A DNA stretch of 64,000 bases, from positions 17,705 through 81,704 of the forward strand of contig SJOL01006418.1 of NCBI GenBank assembly GCA_004794785.1, in the 5' to 3' direction. Positions 32,796-44,830 of this stretch are shown here, piece by piece. The DNA is from Opisthorchis felineus (taxonomy: Eukaryota > Platyhelminthes > Trematoda > Opisthorchiida > Opisthorchiidae). The first letter of the stretch is position 1; each line of letters starts with the position of its first letter. Below the pieces are notes generated by a model. It made no database searches. It was not told where the DNA came from and saw only the letters and a list, made by a program, of their open reading frames with translations. The translations under genes and the position numbers were made by a program.

Positions 32796-34056
32796 GTAAG
32801 GCTACCCTTTCTCACACTTCCTCTTCAAATTTTTTATCGGTGTTGCCTGAATATTCTTCGCCTAATACCACTTCAGGAATCTAAATATACCCAAGGCATT
32901 CACTCACTGACATTGAGTACGTTGACGATATTGCAAACTGTTTTAAATAACCTGAGTAATTCCGCTGCATGGTTCAGTGTGCACTCCACACCTGAAAATT
33001 GTACTGTGTTACGAGAAGACTGGATTCGGTCAGACACATAACTCTTGCTTGCCGACGTGTTGATCGATGTGGCGAATAAATTCATCTGTCTAGGCGGCTT
33101 AATGAATCCCGGTAGACTAGCGAAAGAAACTCTTTCCGGATCGCAAAGACCAGAGTCACGTTTTTCAATCTCTGAGATTTGTGGTGCCGATTCGACATCA
33201 GTTCGGCTGCAGTACGATCTCACTTTATGGCAGCTGTTCGCAAATCTTCGGCGACTATCTGTTTGGCCATCATTGTCTCCGAAGAATTGTGCGGATCTGG
33301 TGGGGACATCGAATCGGTAATATAGAGACGCAGCAGGTGGTTGTAGTCCTCCGTCGATAGATCAGCTGGTCACATACCGTAGGTCACACTGGTAAAGACA
33401 TGAACTTCGCACGCCATAGGACCGTCTTCCCCGCAGGCAACTATTTGCTGAGCCGTGTATCCAGTGGGGACGGTCCAGGGGGACCCAGTCTACGACATAG
33501 CAAAGAAACCCTAAAGCCCTTATCAGCCAATTCAATTGGATAAAATCTGCCGTCTCCCGGAATAGGTACCGCAGGTCAAGAGTTAGTAACCCACAGAGAT
33601 GCGGCTCTCTCTTGCATCTACTGTAGGTTCTGCATCAAATTTTATTGCCTTCAGTGCATAGCTCACGCACAAACACCTTTTTATCACACAAATAGAGCAG
33701 CTTAACATTGACCAACTGGTCGGTCATAGCCTGCTATGTGTGGCTGTTATTCCCTCACTCTTATTCTCCGTAAACGAAACTGCGGTAGTTTGGACCACTG
33801 TACCTTGGTGCATGGGTTATAACGGCAAAACTAACTGAATGACACTGAACTACTTGGTTTGGTCACTTGGAACTCAGTGACAGATGGACGAACAAGGGGG
33901 CACCGCCATGTTGGACGGCCTGCTCCGAAACAAAGGGCTCTTGACTGTACAACAACTCGTCAATGTCGCAAATTTTTCTGGATTCTTGCATCCCAATTGG
34001 CTGCCTTTGATCGTCGTTCATTGCACTGCCTTGTTCTTTCGTTTCTCATAATGCAG
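32796..34056 (+). other. Adducin intron I-J
   Basis: The intron is 1.26 kb. It contains an RT relic at 32905-33320; nothing is recognised after it. Confidence 0.7.
32905..33320 (+). mobile_element. LINE RT relic beside exon I
   Basis: The frame LEYVDDIANCF (about 32913) matches the RT active-site block LEYADDIVLIF. ANKFICLGGLMNPGRLAKE (about 33072) matches the later block VERFTYLGSCIS, and LFANLRRLSVW (about 33234) matches GNLRQIWRQ. It starts about 110 bp after exon I. Confidence 0.65.
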
Positions 34057-34131
34057 TCACCCGTTCCCCTCCGGATCAGCTAAGACCAGCGACCAAAAGT
34101 GCTACCCTGCCGGCCTCCGTCAAGAACCGCG
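34057..34131 (+). CDS. ADD: Adducin exon J (candidate cassette)
   Basis: This exon encodes residues 490-515. It reads TRSPPDQLRPATKSATLPAS, basic and Ser/Pro-rich. The acceptor is TCTCATAATGCAG and the donor CGCG|GTAAGT. It is 75 bp with phase 1 on both sides. The frame is open across the junctions with I and K. No homology is claimed. Confidence 0.72.
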
Positions 34132-37100
34132 GTAAGTTCCCTATCATTTCACTTACTAGCAGTTGTCATTACTTTGCACTGCGCTAGCCGTTTTTCATTC
34201 TAGATCAACTTTTGAGTAGTACAACACAAGTGGTCCGGTAAGATATTCCATTAATGAAATCGAATCTGTTGTACTCATGCTGCTCCATAGCTTAGTCAGT
34301 CACTGCTCTTGTTCAGTTCTCAAATCTCAACGACTGTTTTTACTGTAGCCTTATTATCGTAACTATCAGCTTTCCACGTTTGTTTGTCTTCCGCACGTCT
34401 CCCACGGAATCCTTTTATCTAATCGTCTTTTCGGTCCAGTCCATCAGCGAACGACGTCAACTCGGTTAGGACATAAATATTTGTTCACCGAACATGCTGC
34501 GGATTTGGCAACTTGGTGGTAGTAAGGTTGGTTGATCGATCACCGTGTGGCGACGAATGACCAACTTGCCTGTCTGTTTTCTACCCTTAAGATGTATTGG
34601 ACTGATATAACGCAATATTTTCACGTTTAACTGCCTGCTTGGTGGTTTATGCACTGTTGGATTTCTCTTATGTTGTGTTCGTCGGTAGGGCGTTGCAGAT
34701 GCCATCGCGGGTTAGTGCTGTTGATATTCTTGGACGATGTTCCACTCCTATTGGCCAGTATGACGCCACATTTCCGTGTAGCTCATCGGCTGTTCCATCC
34801 GTCTATGCCTCTGAATGCTGAACATTTTATCGTCTCTGTGGCAAAACACTAACGAAACGCTAATTTTTATCAGCCAGCTTCATTCACTTCTGTATTAATA
34901 ATAGAGTCTGCGTGTGACGACTCACAAATACACTCGTCTCTAGCAGTTTTATTGGGTGTCGCAAATTGGCTTGTGTAGAGTGGCTGAACCTTATCACTTC
35001 TGTCGCTGTTGCGAAGTGCACTTTATCGGTATCCACCAGACGACTTTGTGCGCATTTCATAATTAATTGGTTATGGGTGTACCACGCGAAGCGTTTTTAA
35101 GGCCACCGGTTTTTTTTACTATCTTCACTCTCATTCAGCCTAGAACACTCAAATTTCCAGCACAAACCATTTAGGACTTTTGATCAATTCGTATAAAGCT
35201 CTTGAAACATCATATTGCGTGCTGAAAGATCGCTAAGCGCTATCAGGGCCTGTCTGAGCTAACATTATATGTCACTAGAAAATAGTTTTTGCAATGCACT
35301 AGATTTCCACCATTTTCCCCCGCGCTCCTCACTATCCTCGGCATTAAAGAGCCTACGTTAGTTGTACGCAAGTCTTGTCTGACAGTCAGTTATACGGGAA
35401 AGAAATGATACGTTGAGCAGTACTGATCGAGGCGTTTCTATCCTGAATCGTCATTTGTTCTCCGCAGGACATCGGAAATGGGTGGCTGTCAAGTGTTCCG
35501 ATATAAGGCCTAATCAGTACTCATCCGCTTGATGTATTTACTTAAGGTGCATCTAGCGCAATGCATGCAAGGTAATCTGTTGCTACTTTGAGCTACTTTC
35601 TCCATGACTTGCCAATAGCCCACGCAGTTACATAGAATGTTCAGGCCCCGTGTTTCATGCGGTATGACCTTCACTGACTTGATTCTACGCTTCAAGTGCA
35701 TTCTGCCAAGAGGGATACCGCGTTTTCGTGATTCAAATCAGGAGAACCGCAGGACAGTTGTTTGACATCCCTGATACCAAAATTCAATTTAAAGAACGTG
35801 TATTCTAATCGAGATAATTGTAATCTGCTTCATTACGGCCCTCAGCAATTTCGAGTTCACATTACCATGCGGAGTTGATTTTGGCCCCTGGTCTTCTGTG
35901 TGATCTACCCAGGGAGATTGAGTGGACAATTGTTAAGCAAATGTTCCAGCAAAACAGATTCCGTTTCATTGAGTCTATTGCTTCTGATACCTAGAATGGA
36001 TATTTCCACTAATGATAACGAAAGTTTATATGTTCTTCTTCCGTTGACACTTCTGAACTATCCTGCTGTGCACATCGACTGCATAAATCATTGAGTGCCA
36101 ACCATAATCAAATACACTAGGATCGCGGACTGAAAATGTCACCGATGGAATATTAAATGTAGCTCAGGGACAGTCATCGATCATATCAATCAGATGACCT
36201 TAATCGCTTTCCATACTCTCAGCACGCAACGTGTTTCTTGCGTACCAAACGGGAATTACTCACTCGAATGATATATGTTGAATATGTGAATGTTCTAGTT
36301 TACGTGTTGGAGAGGGGGTTAAAGTCAAGCGGGAACTAGTGGCCGTAACAGCGTTTTGCACACCGTACTTTTCTTCCGTCTTCACAGTAGTCATTGTGAT
36401 ACTGACAGTTAGGACTCAGTCAGTTTACTCCAGGCAACTTGTTAGATTTACCAGCTGGTTTATTCTATGATACACCCTGTAGAAGCAGACGGGAATAGTG
36501 ACTTAATCAGGATCCTTATCGTCTTGTTTCTGTTGGCTACGATGTTCACGCCATTTGCTTTCAGTTTTAGATTAAGCATATCAATTTTATCGACCCAGGT
36601 TTGTGGTGTCGCCCATTACCCATTCCGTAGTAGTTTTTCGTAAGACGTTCAGATCAGCACATGCATGTTGCTCAGATAACATAAAGTCTTGATGAAGAAG
36701 GATTGGTCGTAATATGTGGTACGTCATATACGTAGTATGCAAGGTTACATATTGGACTGGATAAGGCGTTTGTGATCTGACCAATTTTTGACTTAGTGCA
36801 ACAACTAGCCTGAATGTTAATCCTAACTAGTGATTGGTTTCCACGGGGGACCTGATACCAAATTATTGACTTGGAGTGTGGGCACATGTGTTCTTTATGA
36901 AGGACGTGGTCAGCTCTTGATAGGCTTAACAATTTTATCTTTGATTAAATTATAGCGCTTCTAGTTCGTCTAATAAAGCTTTTTTCCTTTGGGATTACCG
37001 CCAGGTTAACTTTGTAAGCACTACGCCAGCCGTAGCGCAGTTACTGACATGCTACGACACCTGATCTTATTTCGGGAGACAACTCCGAATGTAGCAGATA

Positions 37101-38018
37101 GGATATCGATTATATAATGACCACACCTTCACATTAGATTAAGTCCTTGAGCAGCGCCACGCGTACTGTTGGTCAGCGGTGGCGGTTTTTTGAGTTCACG
37201 GGAGTCTTCCACGCCGTGGCTACATTGGCTCTAACAGATCTACCTCGTCAACGGCATATACTCTTGAAGTTTGTGAATATCCTTCATGCCACCAACCTCT
37301 GGCCCAATCAACTTTCCAACTAGTGGGGGTCGCCAGGGTTGACTATCCAGTTTTGTCACTGATATAACCCCGTGCTTCCTGCAAGAGACCATGAATTTGG
37401 ATCACCTTTTTCATTGTATATGTCCAAACCTACTTGATAGCCGCTCTTCGTCCTGGTGGCGATCGTTATGGGGGGAGGAATGATTTACTGTCAATTTGTT
37501 TATCTTGTCTTTGCTGCTGACAGCTACGCAGAACTACGATTGCGACTGATAATAATATCCAAAAGGCACTTGTTAACCCTATCTACCCAAGTCTTAGCCC
37601 TACTACTTCTGTTGTGTCCTACTTTTCACCTTCGTTTCAAATAAGTACCAGTAATCAGCCATGCGTGACAGGTTACTTTACAACCGTGTTCCACCAAGCA
37701 GAATGTTCGGATTTGCTTGAACTGCGTAGATCGTAACTGCGTCACATCAGTTTCACTTAACGGAGCTATTTAGGCTTCCGATAAATTTTATGCTATAAGT
37801 CTCTACCTTGTCTGTGTGTTCAGCTGTCTCTGAACCGCACACTACGACCATGATTTAGGCAGGAATACATGCGACGCTTTTTGTGTTGACTCACTCGGGC
37901 ATTCGATTATGCCACAGCTTGCATGTGTCGAAATACTCATTGCACACAACAAAGGTGACTTGGAACTAATCGCTTTGCTTCATTCCTGTTCTCTTCCATC
38001 TTCCCGTTGTTTGATTAG
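34132..38018 (+). other. Adducin intron J-K (3.9 kb)
   Basis: No exon or element is recognised. Human-type tail sequences such as the GPQS block were looked for here and not seen. Confidence 0.55.
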
Positions 38019-38089
38019 CCGAGGTCACTGCTCACACTACCAACACACTGCAATCCGCTGATGGTTTGGCGCTCAGTGGTGACGAAGAG
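38019..38089 (+). CDS. ADD: Adducin exon K (acidic tail)
   Basis: This exon encodes residues 515-538. It reads EVTAHTTNTLQSADGLALS and ends GDEE. The acceptor TTTGATTAG and phase 1 fit exon J, and the acidic end before the lysine-rich domain is typical of adducin tails. The donor GAG|GTTGTT is a poor match to consensus. Phase 0 then leads directly into exon L. Confidence 0.68.
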
Positions 38090-40182
38090 GTTGTTGTCCT
38101 TTTTGTTGTTACCTTATTTTCATTTGTATATGTGCTGTTTGTTATCTCTCCTTATTGCGTAGTTGTCTGAGGGCACGCCTTGCATGCTTACTTGCACGTG
38201 ATATCCGTCCAATTTTGCAGTGGCTGTTTCTGTCTCCAGCGGGCGATTGCTTAGTCGGTTGAGATAGCCCAGTCTGATAGGTTTATCCTGGGTTTCAGGC
38301 ATCCTGTCATTGACTGGAGAATTTTTCTATAACCCATTTAACTTTAGTTCTAATTCTTTCGCGAAGTACATCAGTTCAACTTCTCTCTTTTTACTGATCA
38401 TGAGGACAATCATTCTTATGCCGACAAGGGAACACGTGATTGGACCCAGTCAGTCGCTCTCGCAAACTAGGCTACTAACGTCTTGGCGTTATCTCTATTG
38501 ACAGATTGTTGTTCTTGCATCATATAACGTTTTGCCCTCGCATCCAACTTCATCACTGCGATGTAATCAAGCTGGATATGCTTGCGCTACAGAGTCGGAG
38601 AAAAAAGTTATCCAACTTTTAGCGAAATACACTCATTTGCAAACAAATTTGGTTTTGCGAGAGACTCACCTGGAACCCAGCTGAATCTCTCGTTTGTGAT
38701 GTTTCCAGGCAACTGAATGTGCTGCACCAGGCCGCCTCATGTTTCAGTTGCTACGAAATTCAAGATATCGAGATACATGTATATTCGTAATACCAACTTT
38801 TCCTATCAGGTCAGTCTGACCAGTTTGAACATAGTTCTTGAGTGAAGGCAGCATCCAAATACAATTCACTTATTCTGAAGGCGCATAAGACCCTGCATGT
38901 CCCTGTCAGATCCTCGAAACTACTGAATAAAATCCGGACTTGAACCCCTTCACCTCAACATTATGTGAAGTTTGTTGAGTTTACCGTGTGAAATGTTAAC
39001 AAAAACACCGAAAAAATATCGTGTGGTAGCCCTATTATTTCTCCATGTATGTTTTCAAAACCAAATCATTCTGTCAATCAACCAGTCCCTAACAAGAAAT
39101 GTTAGGGACGAAAACAACCCTAACCTGGTCTTGATAGAACGGCGGACAACTTAAGCATGAATCGACCAGAAGTTCCAAGATCCCCCGAGTCTAATGCTGC
39201 AACACCGTGAGAAAGCTGTTGTCATCGATAAGCAGTTTGAATGCGTCCAATAAATTGTGTATTCCAGCAGTATGTGTTTTTACAAATTGGGAATAATTTA
39301 AAACTGTCTCGGGTATCGTTGACCATATCCATACTATATTAGGTTGTGCGAAAATAGCTGTGCAGGACAGGTGGTCTTTCGTCATTAGAAGCACATTCTG
39401 TGGGATCCCCTCGGTTTGTATATCGTTTTTTTCTTAAAAAAGCATTCGATGTACCTATCGTATACCGGATGTGCTATGTCCAACGTTTCGAATATCGATC
39501 ACTGTTTCAGAGATGTCGGCGGTCAGTCGTTATCAGGTGTCTGAAACATAAACTGCAGAGCCATGTGCCTTACTGTAGCCGCACCGTTGATGCCACGTCG
39601 ACGTTTACTAAGCTAACCGTAACATTACCCATTCTAGAGGTAATCTCATTTTGTGCTAAGCCGCTGATACTGATATCACTACCTAAGTAAATGAGTTTCT
39701 CGACTGTTAATCGTGTCTGATCGTCAGCCAGTTCCCTGTCTTGAAGGAGCTAGAAACTCTCGATTTGCCTACTGATTTTGTGGGGAGCTCTGTTCCTCTT
39801 TGCAGCTATCGTATTCTATGTGCTGCTGAACTTTTTCTATTTTTGGGATACACTTGTTTTGCAGACTTATCTAGGTTATAGGCATTTCAAGTCACGATTC
39901 CCCGAAGGGCGTGGGCTTCGTGAACCTCACGTTATATGCAACTTTTGGCGGGGTTTATCTCTTTTTTCACCGTGGACTCTCGTTTCCAGTTCTTAATTAG
40001 TACACCTCATTTAACCCCATCCGGTTACCGAAATGGGCATGGAGACTAGTTCCCAAAGTACCCCTTTTGTTTGGAGTAGCTTACCGACTGGCTTTATTCA
40101 TTGCCAGATTATCTGGACTCCGGTTCCATGTCTTATTGCTTAGACGTCATCCCGTCTATAACCTTATCCCATTGTTTTCTAG
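38090..40182 (+). other. Adducin intron K-L
   Basis: The intron is 2.1 kb. 38650-38960 holds a second copy of part of the 30330 repeat. The rest is unassigned. Confidence 0.6.
38650..38960. repeat. Second copy of the 30.4-kb repeat
   Basis: CAACTGAATGTGCTGCACCAGGC, then CTCATGTTTCAGTTG, aligns with 30397-30442. The hammerhead-like core is degenerate in this copy (- strand CTGATAGGAAAA). Confidence 0.5.
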
Positions 40183-40260
40183 AAATCAAAAAGTGAAAAG
40201 AAAGTCAGGAAGAAGGGAAGTTTCCGTATCCCGTCATTCTCCAGGAAGAAAAAGCACTAG
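40183..40260 (+). CDS. ADD: Adducin exon L (MARCKS-related C-terminus and stop)
   Basis: This exon encodes residues 539-563. It reads KSKSEKKVRKKGSFRIPSF, then SRKKKH and a TAG stop. Vertebrate adducins end in a lysine-rich segment around FRTPSFLKKSKKK, which binds calmodulin and acidic lipids and is phosphorylated by PKC on the serine of TPSF. The fluke sequence keeps the basic-FR-x-PSF-basic pattern with that serine, so the same regulation is plausible. Acceptor CCATTGTTTTCTAG, phase 0. Confidence 0.94.
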   Translation, partial: KSKSEKKVRKKGSFRIPSFSRKKKH

Positions 40261-42175
40261 TCGCCGCATAGACTCCCCCATGTCCGCCTTGCTTCAGTAC
40301 AGCAAGTCATCACTCCGATCTAGTTTGTTCTCGCCAACGGAATGATCTGTTTGTGTAATTCAACCCCACTCCATTATTTCGCGATTCGTTTGTGTTCCCC
40401 AATCCTCCCTAAAGCTGCATAAATCTATTTTTCATACTTGTCTCCTGAGCCCTCAGTGTGTTACGTGCACTTGTCAGGTTCCATTCTATAAGGGTAATTT
40501 TGTTTCTCTCTTTTGGCGTATCTGTTGACTCTAATTGTTGGATCTACCGATCGTTACGATTCATCTCTACTATGGATCGGTTCGTGTCTACTCCGCAAGC
40601 GCCTGCATCAAGCTGTCCTTTCATCGTATCGCTTGCAGTGGGCCGAATACCCGTGTGCACTTGTCACCTCACTGTTTTGTGTTTCTGTCATTTCGAAGTA
40701 GTTCTTCCGGTACCAGTGTTCTCACGTTTGAATTTCGGTCTCCCTGGGTTTGGATGATTCCAATTGATGTTTTCCCATTCTTCTTGATTGTTGCTTTCAA
40801 TAATTCATGTACTCGGTTTCCTACTCAGCCTCTGCCACCACAGGTGTTTTTCCAAGTTCCTCGGTTCCTCCACTTTGTCAGCTGCTTTTATGTGAACTGT
40901 TGCCCATGGATTTTCGGAACCCTGCCATCTGCTTCGCTCACGTCCTGCACTTATTTTGCTTTTGATGACGCCTATCCTATCCTCAGTGTTTAGTACGAGC
41001 CCCGAACACTATTCTATCTAGAAAGCTGTACTATTATCGTTCGTTGCTTTTCCACACCCAGTGATTCTTTTTGGCCTACCTGTTATTTCCACTTGTGTTA
41101 GGTATCTTGAATTAATGACTGAGCCTCTTGCAACTCGGCACCCGTATTGTTTTCACTGTCACCCGAACATTACAGGTTCATGCTTCAGCCAGCTAGACAG
41201 CTGATTCATCTTATTTGGCCCATATTCTTTGTGTTTTACACCTCATTGTCAAGATCCGTCGAATGACGTCGATGGGTTAACCTTTTTCTAGTGTTTGCCT
41301 TCCGTCTGATTAACTCCTATGTGATGATCAACGTGTGTGTTCGGTTCGTCGGCCTAGCTGCATTTTATTCAGGCTGAAGAACAGCAGAGGTCATTCTATT
41401 TGTCACTGTCGCCACTGCTTTCGGAACATGTTTTCGTGCTTTGCTGCCGCTTTTGCCTCGCGTCACGTTGTCCACTACATGCATTGTATTTCGAACTGTT
41501 CGTTCATTTGTTTTACTTCCGTTTTTGGGTATCGCAGTGGTGATAATCCAACGGGAAATGTTTCTCTTCATTTTAGTGCTGAATAAACCAAGATATTCTC
41601 TTTCACTGTGTTGAGATGATTTGTTCTCGGTTTTCACTTATGTGATTAGAAGGCCTATCTTCTAAGCGTAGGGAAGGAAACTCCGGTCTTGATTTCCTTC
41701 ACACAGGTCTGGCGGTTGATTTCGTTCGTTTTAGTGGGACACACCGATTTTCACGTAAGGGACGAATCTGTCCAAAGAAACAGCTTTATGGATAAAGTGC
41801 GGTAATTGTTGCACAGTTGTGGAGTAGAAATGTGAGGATTTGTGCTAAAACTCTCAGAATAAATTAACTGTCACCTAAGCAAGTCGTATACATCTACCTC
41901 GAGGAGTCCATCGCGAACAACAGTGCGCTCTCAGATAGCTGATTGGGCTAACATCGTTTCAGGGTACTATGCACTATTAGGCAAGAAATGATCATTGTAC
42001 ACGCTGAGTGGTTCACAGCCAGCGAATTTCTATGGAACATAGGCGACAGTTACCTAGACAAGTGATGTACTGGGACAATGCAAAATGCGAGAAGAGTGGT
42101 TATAATGCTTTTTAGCCACTCTGAAAGTTTACTATTTATCTTGCTAATTATTTTCACTTTATAGTTATTTAAAAA
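40261..42175 (+). other. Probable 3' UTR and downstream flank
   Basis: This stretch is T-rich with no recognised gene. Candidate polyadenylation signals AATAAA stand at 41582-41587 and 41858-41863, over 1.3 kb after the stop. Only weaker variants occur nearer, such as CATAAA near 40417. The true end is unknown. Confidence 0.5.
41582..41587 (+). terminator. Candidate adducin poly(A) signal
   Basis: This is the first AATAAA on the + strand after the adducin stop that I found. A second lies at 41858-41863. Use is unproven. Confidence 0.35.
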
Positions 42176-42350
42176 ATCATTCAGCTGTAACACTCTTTCG
42201 GTGCCTAGCTGCCATGCCACCTGAAGGAAGCACGAGGGCTGGGATGCTGCCAGTTTGCCCAAGCCTAGACGAGAAGTCGAGGTACAGAGTTTGGGTTCGA
42301 ACTACGGACCTTCCAGTCAGTAGATTCGCGCTCTAGTCCCTGAGCTACTA
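42176..42350 (-). mobile_element. tRNA-derived SINE, family 1
   Basis: This is a full-length match to the copy at 19831, with B-box region GGGTTCGAACT on the + strand and the A-box region partly mutated (CTCTAGTCCCTGAGCTAC). Its 3' side on the - strand is AT-rich. Confidence 0.85.
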
Positions 42351-43690
42351 ACCTTCATTAGAAGGAGGTATTCCCAAGGTTTGTCATTAGGATTTGTGTT
42401 CGTCTATTTTCGTAGGTGTGCACAAGGCTTACACTTCTCGGGTCTTGGGTTTGACGTACACATGCCTCTGAATGTTTTTTATCGTTTTGGGTGGAGTTCC
42501 AAAATTTGAATCGATGGGCCTTTGATAGGATGGATTATCGAGTGACTTGATCCTACTGTCACCATGTTTTATGCTACGCTGTCATAGTCTCCCTGTACAT
42601 TTGCTGCAGTTCGGGATCGCGGAGTGACCCTTGGTACATGTATTATTTGTGGGTGAAATGCGAGAAACGCCATTTCTTGAACCGTTCCCAAAGCACCAAA
42701 TTTTCCGTTAGAGTCACCGAATGAGATGAGCAGGGCACAGAGGTACTCCAATGAACGTACATCACGGGAACTTATCGGTGTTTTATTTCCTCAAGAGGCA
42801 CCAGCGTGAGTCATGTTTCAGAGGGTTGAGGTGCAAACGACAACTACGGGATGCGTTGCTTAGCTTTTTTAGTCAGCCGTTGTCAGCCTAGGATGAGTGA
42901 GCGGTCCAGAGGCTTCTGAAGTGACGTATCGATTGAATTGGGTGCTGCTTACCATGACGGTTGATGTCACTGGTTCACTGCTAAACCGACTAGACAGTGT
43001 ACGGCACTGATGCAAATGACGTAGGGTCTATGAATTGTGTTAGGTTGGCAGTGTATGTTCGACACACCACTAGGGGTCGTTCATCTATGTTCGGTGACGA
43101 ACATGGGAGACTTGGTGCAACTGACTGGAAATCTAGCCTGGCTTTCCAGCGCTTTTGAATGAGGTTTTGTGAGAGTATTTCCGTGCTCTAGAATATTAGT
43201 TGGATGACCAAAATGTCTTATCGGTCGGACCTGACAATCGCCTTCTAATTTGCCTGTCAGATTTTGATGTTTTGCTAAAAACAGGTGGCTATCTGTGTTT
43301 GTGTTATAGCAAGTCACCGGCACAGCCAGTAACTAAGTTGGGTGGTGAAGATCTCGTTTAAATGGTTGATTCCTAATTCCCATCATCGTCATGGTCAACA
43401 TGGGTCGCTGTGATTCTTGTTTGAGTGCCTTTATCCTAATACGTTGGATGCGAGTATTCGCATTTATTGATTCTCTCGTTATTCTAGTCGGGTCTGTTAA
43501 CTTTACCCGTACTTATTCATTTCTTCAGGCTTTTATTAGGCTGCAAGTCAAGCTGACATATTCGCACTATCTATACTGGAGCGACTACCAGAGAGACTTT
43601 CTTCCAGCCACTGTCATCTCATCGTGTACTTTGCGCTATAAGTATGCAAGTAGTTCCTTGGGTGAGCGCACCGGAATCACTGTTTAACAC
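42351..43690. other. No gene recognised
   Basis: Short frames only. None has a recognisable domain or a convincing pair of splice sites. Confidence 0.4.
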
Positions 43691-43739
43691 GACCTCTTAT
43701 CAGCTGAATGTTATTCACTTTCAACGTTCGGCTAATGTA

Positions 43740-43955
43740 GCCGGTGTGGGCGAGCATAGCTCATCAAAATGGAGCAGTTTTGAGGCCCCAGTTATCTTCC
43801 TGAGGAAGTTTCCCGAAAGTCTCGGAGTTGACTTCCAAAGTAATGCCCTGGGGTTTGGCTGGATAAGCTTTAATGACACCGGAACACTAATAATCAACAA
43901 GGTAGCAGCATTTCTGAGTGCAACTGACTATCGGAACTGGATCGGCACCGTCAGG
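43740..43955 (+). CDS. Possible exon of unknown gene
   Basis: An open frame reads EAPVIFLRKFPESLGVDFQS, then GFGWISFNDTGTLIINK and ATDYRNWIGTV, ending at a good donor (CAG|GTAAGA). A potential acceptor is CGGCTAATGTAG. It looks protein-like, but I recognise no family. A continuation in phase exists at 45356 after TTTGATTTTAG, although that region overlaps a repeat fragment near 45500. It could also be chance. Confidence 0.2.
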
Positions 43956-44749
43956 TAAGACCAAGTCGAAGGCTGATCTGCCATTCATTCAGTAGCCGTT
44001 ACCTTCACAGGCCCTGAGTTCGCATTCATCTTAGCGACCGCAATGTGACACTGAGATCATCTGGCCATATCTGGAGAATTCAAGTGACGAGGAATTGCTT
44101 TTCGTTGGAGCGTTCTGTCGTGAAGTTTCTCATTAATGTAGATTCAGTGGTAGATTCAGGTCTGTTAGGGGGCTAGCACAACCTAATTATGTTGTCCCTT
44201 AAGGTCCGGTTCAATGGGAGTTTTCTTACACAATTTTAGTGGGATTTCGATTACGGCGTGTTCCAGGAGTATGCACCAGTGGTTCATAGTGAGCTCTTCC
44301 GTTTTATCCACCGAGTGTAATGCTTCCCGTAGAAAACATCGGACTTCAAGGTTATTTTGCCTTGAATTGTCCCACTTACCATGGTGTGTAACATTCCGGT
44401 TCCCTAGAATTTCGCATGTCTTGAGGATGCAGCTTGTCAGTCGACTATGTCCTGGATTCAGATTGTTCGCATTTGCGCTAGACTTGATACGCGTTTACTC
44501 AATTGCAATGTGCACCTAATTTGGAAGCTTAATAATATTGAAGGAGGCGAACTCATGGGGCGAAGTAGATATGAAACCGACCGAATTGGATCGAGTTTAC
44601 AGGACTGTCCGTCAATTCTACCCTCAAGACACTAACAGCTAAATTGGGAATGCTATGTAGCGTACATAATCTTTTTACACTGCTAGACAAAAAAATTGGC
44701 TATTTTTGAACTACCCTACTCGCAGTTAGCTAAAATTGATTGGAACTCT

Positions 44750-44830
44750 TGGTTGGAAGTAGTCAGGGTTCGAATCTTTCGACCAGGATGCGTCGTTTCC
44801 ATCGAGCTATCAGACATCCTTGTAATAAAA
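44750..44830 (-). mobile_element. tRNA-like SINE fragment, other family
   Basis: On the - strand GTCTGATAGCTCGATGG (A-box-like) is followed 28 bp later by AGATTCGAACCC (B-box-like). No acceptor-stem pairing was seen, and neighbouring sequence does not match SINE families 1 or 2, so a worn SINE head is likelier than a functional tRNA gene. Confidence 0.35.

Larger units (their letters stand above)
10090..40260 (+). other. ADD: Adducin gene, 3' part (12 exons, N-terminus missing)
   Basis: The exons at 10090, 12453, 13754, 19255, 22946, 24795, 27138, 27511, 32724, 34057, 38019 and 40183 join into one frame of 563 residues plus stop. Phases at the successive junctions are 0, 1, 0, 0, 1, 2, 1, 1, 1, 1, 0. 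Adducins cap actin filament ends and attach spectrin to actin under the plasma membrane. The order seen here is aldolase-II-like head, neck, variable tail, then a lysine-rich MARCKS-related end, which is the adducin architecture. The product is shorter than vertebrate alpha adducin (about 737 residues). Part of that is the missing first ~120-130 residues; the tail is also short. I did not find the conserved tail block that ends in GPQS-like residues in other animals. Introns run from 281 bp to 5.4 kb and hold many retroelements. Family assignment is firm; the exact transcript is inferred. Confidence 0.93.

Noticed and set aside
40535..40993. 152-codon open frame on the + strand after the adducin stop
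   Set aside because: It is Phe/Ser/Cys-rich, reflecting T-rich DNA, with no domain or splice evidence. It overlaps two other frames of similar length.
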